64,000 nucleotides of DNA from Monosiga brevicollis MX1 (Eukaryota; Opisthokonta; Choanoflagellata; Craspedida; Salpingoecidae): NCBI RefSeq assembly GCF_000002865.3, contig NW_001865052.1:642409-706408 (forward strand). The letters are read 5' to 3'. Positions 1 through 13,339 of this stretch are shown one piece after another. The position numbers were made by a program, and so were the translations under genes. The notes beneath the pieces are model-generated. The model saw nothing but the letters and a program-made list of their open reading frames with translations. It did no database searches and was not told where the DNA came from. Position 1 is the first letter of the stretch, and each line of letters starts with the position of its first letter.

Positions 1-1679
<1,679 letters not shown>

Positions 1680-2196
1680 GATGGCGGTCGACCTGCGCGT
1701 CGTCAAGTAGAAGGTCGGGACACACTGGGCAGAATACAAGCTTGTGCCAAAGCGTGCAATTGAACAAGTGCTTCAGAGCAGCGGGGCTAACTCAAGTCTG
1801 GTGCGGTCCGCGTCTCACGGCGTCGTCGTCGTCGTGCAGTGTGTTCGTCAAGTGCCACTGGATTTAAATGCACACACACACTCGAACACACACACACACT
1901 CACACACACACACATAACGAAACACAGAGAGAGAGAGAGAGAAACACAACTCAAATTTTCAGTGGTGTTTGTTCCTTTTGTTCCCTGTTGTTGTTACATG
2001 TGGTAGTTGTACTTTTCCTTTGTGTCTTTGCTCTTTACTCAAACCGACCAAACCAATTCATTTCTGTTCCTCTCTCTCTCTCTCTGTCTCTAAATTTCTC
2101 TCTCTCTGTCTCTGTCGCTCTGTCCTTTTCGCTTGTCAATTTCTGTGTGTGTTTCCGTTATGGTATTGTCAGACAAATATACTCGAGCTTCTTTGG
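1680..2196. other. Intergenic, low complexity
   Basis: This stretch lies between the start of USP14 and the stop of the next minus-strand gene. It holds a short GTC run near 1828, a degenerate (CA)n at 1869-1914, a (GA)n at 1926-1943 and CT-rich DNA at 2070-2120. I see no coding exon. Confidence 0.6.
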
Positions 2197-3197
2197 TCAG
2201 AGGTTAGGGGTGTGAGCCGAGGGGGGAAATGCACGGCGTTGGCGGTCGGGCACTCTGCCAGAGCGCCAGCCGTTGATGGCGGCGTCAAGCTGGTTGATTT
2301 CCTCGGTTGAGGAGACGTCGACACCACCGCGAGCCAGTGTAAATGTTGGACCACAGGCGTGCTGCATCAGTTCGGCCAAATTGGCGGCCAGTTCATGGTG
2401 TGCGGCTGTGATGCTGGCCTCATCCTCGTCGGCGAGCCCCTTGCCATCGGCGGCCATTTGCTGGTTAACCTCCTGAAGCATGAGGCCTTCGTGTACTCGA
2501 AGCCAATCTAAGCAGGACAGCAGTCGGCCGAAAGCGAATGAACCCAAATGAGCGCGGGAATGTTATCAAAACTTTGGCACCGAGGTCAGGCAGCCCGTTA
2601 AGTTTGCGTGTGTCAGATCTGACACGCAGATGTTAGCTGACGCACCGATAACATGGGCTGAATCGGCTCTGGGGGTGGGTGGTAGCTTCGGGGTGGCGTG
2701 ATCGAAAAAATCGGTAGAAAGGCCAAAACGGCAGTCGCAAGAGCACGAGTGAGATCAAAGCGAAAAGAAAAAAAGAAGCCCGCATCCGCAATCGTCAAGA
2801 ACGCACTAGCTTTGCAAGGTGTTGTGGACAGTTTTTGCCAATGTCGTCGAGGGTGTGCTGCGTAGCTTGAGCCAACGGGCCGAGCGTCTACAGCCGAACA
2901 GGTCCGAGATGAGTTGTGGGCACGCTTGTTCCCAGCGCTTGTTCCCAGGCGCGCAAGTGCAGGGGCGCAAACCTGGCGGAGCATGGCGGATTGGACAGCA
3001 CCCAAAGGTTCGGTGCTCTTCAGCAAGTTCTCCTGCCATCAACAAGAACGGATTGCGTCCTGATGAGCCACCCTCACACGACGCAGCCAGGGCATCATGC
3101 GAGCGCAACGTACCAAATCATCGAGCGGCCCCGGCCGCGCGCCATCTCCACCCAACACTCGACGGCCATCCCGCCCCACCTGGCGCGAAGCTGCCAT
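2197..3197 (-). CDS. Uncharacterised small helical protein, about four exons
   Basis: I do not recognise this protein. Exon 1 starts at the ATG at 3195-3197 (MAASRQVGRDGRRVLGG) and ends at a GTACGT donor after PLDDL. Exon 2 reads ENLLKSTEPLGAVQSAMLRQ. Exon 3 reads TLGPLAQATQHTLDDIGK onward to a GTGCGT donor. The last exon carries VNQQMAADGKGLADEDEAS, then HHELAANLAELMQHAC, and ends at TGA 2197-2199. The first three exons join in phase zero; the exact acceptor of the last exon is uncertain. Composition suggests a mostly helical, Leu/Ala/Gln-rich protein of about 160-170 residues with no signal peptide or membrane segment. It is transcribed away from the LIMP-2 gene, with a 1 kb repeat-rich gap between the two starts. 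Confidence 0.6.
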
Positions 3198-4246
<1,049 letters not shown>

Positions 4247-6854
4247 ATGCCGGGACGTCGTGAATCCCATGAGGATGCCTCCATGGTGCTCAACACTGGA
4301 TATTCAGATGATCCACCCCGGGGCTGCTGCCGCTGCTGTGCTTCCCTGCGCACGCATTTCATCCTTTTCGGTGTCCTTGGCGTTCTTTGTCTGGTCATTG
4401 GTCTCGTGGTGAACCCGGTCATCGATTCGCTCATGGTCAAAACCATCAAAGAAAATGTGGAACTCAAGTCTGAAAACTCCCAGCTCTACCCGATCTGGTC
4501 CAACACCACCAAAGTCCCTACCTACATGACCTTTTACATGTACAATCTCACCAACCCCGAGGATGTTCTTCAGGGTGGCAAGCCCAGGGTGAACCTAATT
4601 GGCCCATTCAATTACCTCGAAGTGCGCATCAAGGACAACATCACCTGGTCCAGCGACTCCACCCGCGTCTCCTACACATACAAACGCGCCTTCACCATCA
4701 TCGACACCAAATGCCCATCCGGCGTTCTCTACCCCAACATCACTTGTAGCCTCGATGATGACATGATCATGACCACCGTCAACATCCCCCTCATGCAGAT
4801 CGCCTCCCTCTACGCCAGTTTTGACAACAAATTCATCAAAGGCATTCTCCAAAATTTCATCGAGTTCTGGCGGAGTAAATATTCCGAAGGTTTGGCCACA
4901 ACCAATGCCGCTTCTCTCACTGCTCAACTGCTCGTTCTAGATGCTGATAGCGGTACACCCTTTGTTTGACTCGCGTGCAGAGACCCTCATCATTCAACGC
5001 CCTGTCAAGGAGATCATTTGGGGATATACCGACCCCATCTTGGCAAATGAATTTGATGCTTTGATCGAAGAAGTAAATGACTACTTGCGCAAGCAGAATA
5101 AAACTGTGCGTATCACAACCCAACCCCCCTTTTTTTTTTCTTTTTACTGACACATGCCCGGGGCCTCTGTCTGTCTTTCTCACCCGTCGCATTTGCGGTG
5201 CTACACCAGAATTTCATTACCCCTCTCCCATCAGTGATCCAAATCCAAGAGAACGACCCGTCATATACCAAGACTCAGCGCTCAGAGATTTACACGGGCA
5301 CGGTACGACACTTGACCGGATCTGGGTTCAACCCCAGATTATTACATTTTGCATTCGGAGCGCCCTCAAGCACTGGTTCCGTCGCTTGCCGCCTTCAGGA
5401 TGATATCAACAAGGTGTATACTTACACAGCCTGGGCTGGTCACGAGGGCAGTATCGGCCTCTGGAAGGGCACCAATTGCCCCAACACGACCCTCGGTCGA
5501 GACTACATCAAATGGGTGCGTTGTGCGCTGTATGAAAGCAACTCAACTCGCACCTTGTGCCACATGCCACTTGCATCGTTATGACGACTCAATCTGCTGT
5601 TGTTGACTCAACCCCGTCACCAACAGGCCAACGCGATCAACGGCACTGAAGCTTTGAGCTTTCGCCCAAACCTGAAGGAAGGCGACGTTATCAATGTCTT
5701 CTCGGACGACATCCGACGGTGCGCTCCTCTGTGCCCACTCCTTGGCCCGAGAGACTTGATTTGCCACCACACACGATACCGTGCTGACACGCTTGCTTTT
5801 CTTGCGCAAACACTCGAGATAGCTCTTCTCGCTTGGTGTACAATAACACGCTCAAGACCAAGGGCATTCGAACTTTCCGCTTTGTCATCGACCCATGTAT
5901 GCTGCCGCCTGCCACCGTGGTGCTCAGCCGCAAACAAGAATTGTTCTTTGAACACAAGCTGCACGGCTCACACTCTGTTCCCTTGACTGGTCCTTGCCGC
6001 ATCTTAGTGGCCTTGGCCAACGCGAGTGAGAATGAGCAAATGTGTGCTTTCAATGCCTATCAGCCTACTGGGACGCTGAACATGGAGGAGTACGTGGGTG
6101 GCCCCGTATATGCAAGCAAGCACCACTTTCTCGATGCCGATCCCATTTACTTGGAATTGGTGGATGGCATCCCGCCACCGGAGCGATTGCTGCACGATGT
6201 GACCGTGGACGTGGAGCCCCATACGGGCTCGACCTTTGAAGCTCACCAGCGTCTCCAGGTAGGCAGGACGTCGTCGCTGTGCGCTACACATGCTCGGTCC
6301 CAAATCAACAATACCATTTGTTTGTTTGCTCGTTCCTACCATGCGAGCACATCTCCTTGCTTGAGCCAACCCTCTTGCTCGTCAAGAAACAGACCATCGA
6401 CAGGTGGAGGTTTCATTGTCTTATTTGATGTGCCATTTTTGTTTGCTAGATCAACGTGAAGATGACGCGGGTTCCTGGCTTGGCCGACTATGGCAATCTC
6501 ACGGCGGCTGGCTTTTATTTGCCTGTCACCAAAGTGGACGAACATGCCATTGTGACCGATGACCTGGTCAGCCAATGGCAAGATCAGGTGTGTGCCGAAA
6601 GTTGAAACTCTGTGTTGAACCACGCTCATGTCAGCATCTGTGCGTTCTCCTCATGACCTTGCCTTGTTGGATGCCCATTCCAGGTTGGCTTGGCATTGGA
6701 GGTACGCGATGACGCACACGAGGCTGGCATCATCACCGGCTCAGTCTGCCTGGGCATCAGCTTGATTTTCCTGCTGGCATTCATTCGTACGCGCAACCGC
6801 GCGCGCAACGATGAGGATGCGCCTCTCTTGGGCTCTCGCTACAGCACTGCGTAA
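4247..6854 (+). CDS. CD36/LIMP-2 family scavenger receptor, lysosomal membrane type
   Basis: This is a two-pass membrane glycoprotein of the CD36/SCARB2 family, which binds lipids or carries lysosomal enzymes. Eight exons keep phase throughout: 4247-4889, 4981-5105, 5210-5302, 5399-5515, 5627-5718, 5823-6258, 6450-6587 and 6684-6854, giving about 604 residues. The start ATG at 4247 follows a good AAG context. The N-terminal membrane segment is at about residues 38-57, preceded by a CCRCC cluster that could be palmitoylated. The luminal part has many N-glycosylation sequons (NTT, NLT, NIT, NTTL, NGT) and family landmarks such as NLTNPEDVLQGGKP, IIWGYTDP and FVIDPCMLPP. The second membrane segment is at about 563-582. 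The cytoplasmic tail ends in DEDAPLLGSRYSTA, an acidic dileucine signal comparable in position to the LIMP-2 tail signal. This argues for lysosomal rather than cell-surface residence. Confidence 0.92.
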
Positions 6855-7382
6855 TTGGGCCGGGGCACGCTGCCTCGCATGGCCTGAAGTACCCCCTTTT
6901 GGTTTTTCTGTCTTTGAACTTGTCAACGTTTTTTGGTTTTTCTCGTTTCTTCCAGCAATTGGCGTGCCTTTGTCTGCACAAGTGTACGCCGGCTTCCAGA
7001 CCCATATGGCCTACGCTGCTCTCTCATCATGAGAGCTGCCTTGGCTAAACTCGTACCAATCCGAGTTGCAATTTTATTTTGATCTCTCTCTTTTTGCACT
7101 TTTCTTGGGGTGAATCTTGATCAAGCATCATCCATCCCCCTTCACACACACACACACTCTCTCTCTGTCTCTCTCTCTGTCTCTCTGTCTCTCTCTGTCT
7201 CTCTGTCTCTCTCTCTCTCTCTCTCTCACTTCATTCCATTGTTGTTGAAATTTGGCAGAGAGGTGTGTGCGTGCGTGTGTGCGTGTTGTTGTTGCGGGGT
7301 GGTGGGCTGCGACGCCGGCCTGGATCAGAGGTGAACTTGGAACCAGCAGGTTCATTTTCCTTATTTTCCGCTCCTGGGCCAA
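6855..7382. other. Intergenic with CT microsatellite
   Basis: The 3' flank of the LIMP-2 gene and the 5' flank of the methyltransferase gene. A CA run at 7144-7157 is followed by (CT)n/(CTCTGT)n to about 7230. No coding exon seen. Confidence 0.6.
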
Positions 7383-9149
7383 ATGGCGGCGCGACGGGCA
7401 AGCGAGGACAATGGCGCACCGGCGGCGCAACGCGCAAAGCTCGAACCGGACCGTGCGATCCTCACGCTGCTCCCCCTGGAAGATCCTACATCAGCGGGCA
7501 ACCATGTGCACTTCAGCATCGCATCGAGTGTCACGAACATGCTCTCTGGGCTTTTACCCGAGGTCACCCAGTTTTTGAGCCAGGTGGACCAGCCACACCT
7601 GAGCCAGCTCCGGCTGACTAAGGTGACACCAACTCTACTAGTTCGCATGATGAACCAGCATGCTATCCTGCTCCAAAGGACATACAGGCCCTCGAGTGAG
7701 ACCAAGCCGCTCTCCGATTTCCAAAACCTGCGAGACTGTATCAGAGTCCTGCTCCCAATGGTCCAAGGCTGTGTGGGCAGAGGCGTTCCTGATCAGGACA
7801 ACCTCCATTGGTGCCTGGTCCTTGCTGAGCGCGCTCTGTGGCTACAAGATGAGAAGAAAATGTCGGAGCCGTTCCTCGAGATAGCGCAAGGTACCAGTCT
7901 AGCCAATCCCAGCAACCGCCCCGCTGTGATACAAGCGTTGGTCAAGTGTTTCAAAGAAGGGTGGCTGCCGTTCCCCTGGAAGCGACTTGATTCTCGTTTC
8001 AAGGCTGCCCAACTGATTGCAAATCTCAAGCAACACAATTGCCCGCCCATTCCGGGCGATCTGAAGCCGCACAACGTCAAAATGATAGCCCAAGGCTTGC
8101 TTCCCCTCAAGTTTGAAAAGACTGTCGAAGACCCTGGTCACTTTGAGGCCATGGGCTTCCTGCACGATGATAGTGACTATGAGAGAATGGATGTGCTCGT
8201 GGACCTGTTTCAGGAGCAGGAGCGTCTAAAGGCCAAACGCAAAGATCAAGAAACGTCCACGCTGGAAGAGTGGAACAATGAGAGTTTTATTCGGGAGAGC
8301 GTGGAGGAGTGCTTCAAGAGGTACGGCAATGAGCCAATCCTTTTCTCTGCACAGCTGCTGCGCGACATCATTTATGAGAAGCACAAAGAGTGCACCCAAT
8401 TCAAGCCGTCGCTGGTCAAGAACGTGATTGACTTTTTCCAAGCGAGGCGCATGTTGGATTTCAGTGCGGGCTGGGGCGATAGACTGGCGGGGGCGCTGGC
8501 GGCTAACGTGGAGCGCTACCAGGGCTACGACCCCAACACCGACCTGCGCCCGGGCCACCGGGCCATTTTTCGGGCCTTTGATGGGCCTGAAATCGACGGG
8601 CGCTTCGACATCTCCTACCAGGGCTTTGAAACTGCAAAAGTTGAGGGCACCTTTGACCTCGTCTTTACGTCGCCGCCCTTTTTTGACTTTGAAATTTACA
8701 CCAAGCTGCCAGGCCAGAGCGTGAGCAAGTTCCCGAGTCTCAACAAATGGATTGTACACTTTTTGTTCGTGTGCATTCACAAGGCGTGGGCGGCGTTGGA
8801 GGAGAATGGCCACGTTGTGATCCACATTACGGACGTGTACAAGGACAAAGTGTGCGAAAAAATGTGCCTTCTCGTTCTATGGCTTTTGCCTGGCGCACAT
8901 TACCGTGGTGTACTCAACTCGGTGGGAGGTGCAAGGCGACCCCGCCCGCTGTGGGTGTTTCAGAAGCGGCATGATTTGAAAAGCCGAGCGGTTTCCGCGG
9001 GCAAGATGCTGGCCAGCAGTCAATGGCTCGGCGATGATGAAAGCAAAAATCCTCCTGTCTTCAAGCTCGCATGTGAGGCCTTTGGCATTGACTCAAAAGG
9101 TTGGGAACAGCAGATGCCTCTGCAGTATAGTGTGCCCACCAACGCATAG
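7383..9149 (+). CDS. Intronless base amino-methyltransferase (N6-adenine/N4-cytosine class) with novel N-terminal region
   Basis: One uninterrupted 588-codon reading frame. The C-terminal half has the signature of S-adenosylmethionine-dependent amino-methyltransferases. DFSAGWGDRL at residues 359-368 is an SAM-binding motif I, followed by YQGYDPN. TSPPFFDFE at 429-437 is the catalytic motif IV of the (D/N/S)PP(Y/F) type. The end of the fold is GHVVIHITDV and LWVFQKRH. SPPF occurs mainly in N4-cytosine enzymes, while related TSPPY/F proteins of phages and large DNA viruses are often called N6-adenine enzymes, so the target base is open. Residues 1-350 are helical and unrecognised. They contain an EQERLKAKRK segment near 280, and just before motif I there is a helix ending in IYEKHKECTQFK. 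It is intronless in a neighbourhood where most genes have many introns, which suggests late acquisition or retrocopy. ADAL starts 306 bases downstream on the same strand. Confidence 0.8.
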   Translation: MAARRASEDNGAPAAQRAKLEPDRAILTLLPLEDPTSAGNHVHFSIASSVTNMLSGLLPEVTQFLSQVDQPHLSQLRLTKVTPTLLVRMMNQHAILLQRTYRPSSETKPLSDFQNLRDCIRVLLPMVQGCVGRGVPDQDNLHWCLVLAERALWLQDEKKMSEPFLEIAQGTSLANPSNRPAVIQALVKCFKEGWLPFPWKRLDSRFKAAQLIANLKQHNCPPIPGDLKPHNVKMIAQGLLPLKFEKTVEDPGHFEAMGFLHDDSDYERMDVLVDLFQEQERLKAKRKDQETSTLEEWNNESFIRESVEECFKRYGNEPILFSAQLLRDIIYEKHKECTQFKPSLVKNVIDFFQARRMLDFSAGWGDRLAGALAANVERYQGYDPNTDLRPGHRAIFRAFDGPEIDGRFDISYQGFETAKVEGTFDLVFTSPPFFDFEIYTKLPGQSVSKFPSLNKWIVHFLFVCIHKAWAALEENGHVVIHITDVYKDKVCEKMCLLVLWLLPGAHYRGVLNSVGGARRPRPLWVFQKRHDLKSRAVSAGKMLASSQWLGDDESKNPPVFKLACEAFGIDSKGWEQQMPLQYSVPTNA

Positions 9150-9332
9150 CACCACGTGCCGAGTGCCGTGTTCGTCCTGGAGTAGTGTGGCCTCTGCGGC
9201 TTGTTTCATCGAGTTGAGTTTAAACAACGAATCTGACACGCCGCAATCCTATCGTCATTCCCATACACACCCCCTCCCCCTTTCAACTTGGGCAGTCATC
9301 ATCACACCAAAGAAACCAAATCAGTCGTTTTT

Positions 9333-9365
<33 letters not shown>

Positions 9366-9454
9366 GGGTGTGTGTGTTATTTTGTGAAGACAATTTGTTG
9401 TGTTCTTGAAAGGGGGGCAGCGTACAGTTGAAGGTCGTTCGTCGCGTCGTCGTC
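9150..9454. other. Intergenic gap between methyltransferase and ADAL genes
   Basis: 305 bases holding the methyltransferase 3' flank and an uninterrupted T tract at about 9338-9365, followed by a short GT run. No coding exon seen. Confidence 0.7.
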
Positions 9455-11843
9455 ATGGACTGGCAGGATGCGGACCAGGATATCATGATGCCCAGCTCTG
9501 GGGCGCAGCCAGCCAATCTGTCGGCGTTGCTACGTATTCCAAAAGTGGTGCGCTGGATACACGTGCAGTTGGCCTTGTTTCGCTCGACAAGCGCATGGGC
9601 ACATGTGGTCGTTGTTGGCCGTACTCGTGGAAGCGCGCCACCTCATGCACGTGGGGGGCTGCGTTATGTGTGGTCTTGGCAGGAACTGCACGCGCATCTC
9701 AATGGATCTTTGGCACCGAGGACGCTGCGTAAGCTGCTCTCTCGACGCCCGGACCTCACGCTGGAGCAGGTGCAAGGCGCCCTTCATGAGATTGACCGCA
9801 GCGACCTCGACTTTACCAGGTCTGTGCTAGCAAGCATGCCTCGTGCCGATCCGTATTCGGAGCAGACCAGCCCCTGTCGTGTCTGAGCACCATTATGCTG
9901 CACTCACCCATGCCACAACCCATGCTACCCGCCTGGTCTGGTCGCTTTCAGCTGCTTCCGCCTTTTTGGCGTTGTGCATCAGCTTGTGCGCACCGCAGCC
10001 GACGTAGAGCTGGTACGCGTCGAGTTTTATCCCGCCATGGTCGCGTTGTTTCTAGCTTTGTCACGGGTTGACAGGACCTGTCATCTCATGCGCGATCCAA
10101 CCTGTTTTGCTCCGTCAATTCTAGATCACCTATGATGTGGTTGAAGACTTTGCCAACGACGGTACATGCCTGCATGCTCCAATGACCGTGCCCCACCTTG
10201 ATCCATCTGCTCAGTATACCTGCGCCCAGCTCATTTTGAGCACGCTTCTTGCATCAACCTGATCCAGGCACCTGTTATTTGGAACTTCGCTCAACCCTCA
10301 AGGATCGGCCCGAGTTCAACCTGAACAAAGAAACGGTGTGTACCAAAGTTGAAAACGGGGTGTTGGGGCGCAGCAAAACGCGTAGTATCTTCGCCGAAAC
10401 AGTCCTGTTGCTGGGGTGTGGTGCGTTCAAGCCTGGGCACACCATGAGCTCATGCTGCCAACGTCGTTGGCCAACCCACCGCAGTACCTACAAGCTGTGC
10501 TAACGGGATTGGACCGCGCCCAGGTGTGTACTCCTCGGTCGCCGGCGCAGCAAGGTCACTCGCGCACGCATACGGCCCGATGCTTTACACCATCTCACAG
10601 CCTTCTTTCCATGCGCTCTGACCAATCACCATCGCCAGCGAGACTTTCCCATTCGTGTCAAATTTATCGTCAGCATCAACCGTTCTCGCTCCCTACAGGA
10701 TGTACGTGCGACTGTTCCAGCGCCACCCCGTGTGGGTGTCATATGATGTGGCATGTTGATGGTGAAATGGCAACAGGAAGCAATGACCCTTGCACATGAT
10801 GCTGAACACGCTGTTGCCCAAATTGTATCTCAGGCCTGGGAGTCGCTTCACCTGGCCATCAAGTACAAGAGCTTTGGGGTTGTTGGTATCGATTTGTGCG
10901 ACGACCCAGAGCAGGTGTGTTGCCTACGATTGTGGTCGTCATGACCGTGCTATCCTTCTCACGAAACAGCAACCACTTGCAGGGTAGTACTCGGGAATTT
11001 ATGCCAGTCTTGACTTCTGCACGGCAGCATGGGCTCAAGGTTCGCTAACAAACTTTGTGCAAAATGCGTGCGTGGGTGCCCCACCCACTTCTTCTGACAA
11101 GTCTCCTTTTGCCGTACAGCTGGCCCTGCACGTCGCCGAAACGGAGACAGCCGAGGGCACAGGCCTGTTGATGGCCTTGCGGCCAGATCGGATAGGTAAG
11201 CGGCAATGCTCCGTTGGTTTGTGAGGGTTGGCGGTCCCATATGGTTGCTCAGCTTGTCCTTTTTGCCAACCCAAACTAGGCCACGGGACATGCCTTCCTT
11301 TTGGCAGACTCTTGCCCTGCTATCGGACGATTCCTGTGGAGGTACGCACAAACATGGCTTGCTAGCTGCCTGGTGCTCGAAATGGCTCTATCATGATGGC
11401 TGGCCGGAGGCTTACTCGTCTGGTGGTGCTCCAGGTGTGCTTGAGCTCCAACATCATGTCCAAGTCGTGCACGGCCCTCGAAGTGCACCATGTACTGGAT
11501 CTGGCTCGAGAGGGCCATCCCTTTGTCATTTGCACCGACGACAAAGGTTTGACCGGAGATGTTGCACACATCTCGCATGCGCATCTCACGCCTGCCATCG
11601 TAGAAACCTGACCCTGGTGCTTGGGTAGGTATCTTTCGTACCACCTTGACGCGTGAGTACGAGCTTGCAGCCTCTTTGCTGGGATGGGGCGTGTATGACC
11701 TGGCGCGGATGAGTCGCGCCGCTCTGGAGTATGGATTCCTGACACCAATGGAGCGTCAAAGCATTGTGGAGCGCTTTTTTGACCCGTACTTTTCGGGTGA
11801 ACCCCAAGCCAAGCGCAGCCGGCGCGATGTGCAATGTCGATGA
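9455..11843 (+). CDS. ADAL: N6-methyl-AMP deaminase (adenosine deaminase-like, ADAL/MAPDA)
   Basis: A cytosolic zinc deaminase of the adenosine deaminase superfamily. The ADAL branch converts N6-methyl-AMP to IMP and so prevents methylated adenine from re-entering the nucleotide pool. Exons: 9455-9547 (ending ALLRIPKV), 9683-9819 (ELHAHLNGSLAP, the zinc-binding His-x-His), 9952-10012 (CFRLFGVVHQLV), 10125-10161, 10268-10335 (YLELRSTLKD, an ADAL hallmark), then about 10489-10524. Further exons carry VKFIVSINRSRSL, FGVVGIDLCDDPE, LALHVAETET with the catalytic-region His and Glu, RPDRIG joined to HGTC, and VCLSSNIMSK with FVICTDDKG, the paired catalytic Asp. The last exon ends EYELAAS...RRDVQCR and TGA at 11841-11843. 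Early exon phases agree; the joints around 10440-10800 are approximate. All metal-binding and catalytic residues of the family are present, so the enzyme should be active. Confidence 0.92.
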
Positions 11844-11917
11844 CCACCTTTCGATTCAATAGAAATCAAATTCATGCAATGGCATTTCCGACCTTCACGG
11901 CCCATCTCTCGTTTCCT

Positions 11918-11964
<47 letters not shown>

Positions 11965-12046
11965 AACTTTCTCAGAAAACTCATTTTCTGAGAAAGAAAA
12001 ACATTTTTTTTTTTGTTGTTGTTGTTGAAAAGCGCGCGCGTCAAAA

Positions 12047-13066
12047 ATGGCGCGCTTCGGGCCTCATCGGTTGCCCTTGGGTCAGGTATGGAAGAGCAGG
12101 CGGACTCGCTATGCAACGTGCAGGTGAGCAAGTAGTCAAGCCCGGGTTTTTGTTTTCCTCATGTCGTTTTGTTGACCCGTAGCTTTACTACTTTACAGAT
12201 TTGTGCTATGTGTCAGTCAATTACAAGCCCATCGTGCCGGGTCACAGCATAGTGATCACCCGCCGACCCGTCCAGGTCAGTATGCTTGCATAGTGTGCCC
12301 CCGGGCCTGACGACCGTAACTATGCTCCCATGCATAGGAGTAGGTTTGAGTTTTTGCCTCCTCACAGGATCGGCATTAGAGAGTGCGGGATTTGACACCA
12401 GAAGAGTGCGCCGACTTCTTTCAGACAGCTCAGCGCGTGAGCGCGGCGCTTCAGGACCACCTTGGCACGACTGCCACGACCTTTAGCATCCAGGTTCAGG
12501 ATATCAGCCGCTCGTGCCCACCCCTTGAACAGCCTTGAAACCCAGGCCAGGTCTGATGGCGCCTTGTCTATGCTTGCTTGCACTTTGCTTGCTATCAACT
12601 GCCGCAGGACGGCTCGGATGCCGGCCAAACGGTCCCGGTGAGTGTATCTGTTGTTCTGCAACACGTTGTGACAGCCACCTGCCCACTCATTTCAAAGGTG
12701 CCTTCCGCTTGCCATAGCATGTGCATCTTCACATTCTACCTCGCCGACCCGCCGACTTTGAGCGCAACGACGACGTCTATGATCACGTATGTTTCATTCT
12801 TATCGCCTCGAGTTCGCCTGTGCACTCGACTGCTGTGCTTTTACACCTTTGCTCATTGACTTGATGCGGGGCGCGTGATGTGTGCCATCTTCATCACCCG
12901 GTCTTTCCTCCAGCTTGAAAAGGCAGGACAGGCACCCAAGGGTGTGCACATGGATGCACCCGATACACGCCCCGGCCGTACCACCGAGGATATGGTGCAG
13001 GAAGCCACCATCTACCGTGCGCTCTTCCCTGATCACAACACCCCATTTGGGTTTGAGGACGCATGA
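12047..13066 (+). CDS. FHIT: Bis(5'-adenosyl)-triphosphatase FHIT, HIT family
   Basis: A dinucleoside polyphosphate hydrolase that splits Ap3A to AMP and ADP. Six exons: 12047-12085 (MARFGPHRLPLGQ), 12183-12275 (VNYKPIVPGHSIVITRRPVQ), about 12376-12494 (RDLTPEECADFFQTAQRV), one with DGSDAGQTVP near 12608-12638, one near 12718-12786 with HVHLHILPRRPADFERNDD, and the last from about 12914 to TGA 13064-13066. The histidine triad H-V-H-L-H-I is intact and the flanking DGxxAGQTV strand matches FHIT rather than HINT or aprataxin. The C-terminal helix ending EATIYRALFPDHNTPFGFEDA is longer than the human tail. It lies about 200 bases downstream of ADAL on the same strand, with a GT-poor, A/T-run spacer containing (CA)n. 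Confidence 0.92.
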
Positions 13067-13339
13067 GTCACCATCAGCAGAATCTATGCCAGAAAAGTGG
13101 ATATCATATCATCGATTCTCATTTCAGGGTCGTAACATGGATGCGCACCAACAGCTCAGCTCTGAGTGCCACCGTAAAAAACCAAACACAAGTGGGATAC
13201 ACAGACAGCGCGGAGCCCAATCCTCAAGCCCTGAGGTGACCCCACCTGGCTGGTCCAAAGAGAAGGTGTAACACAAACGCGCGCAAGCCAGAGCATGGGT
13301 TTTTTAGCCGGCAACGATAGCACAGAAAGGTCAAGGAGT

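Noticed and set aside
8226-8825. 199-codon minus-strand frame inside the methyltransferase gene
   Set aside because: It is the antisense of a well-supported coding frame.
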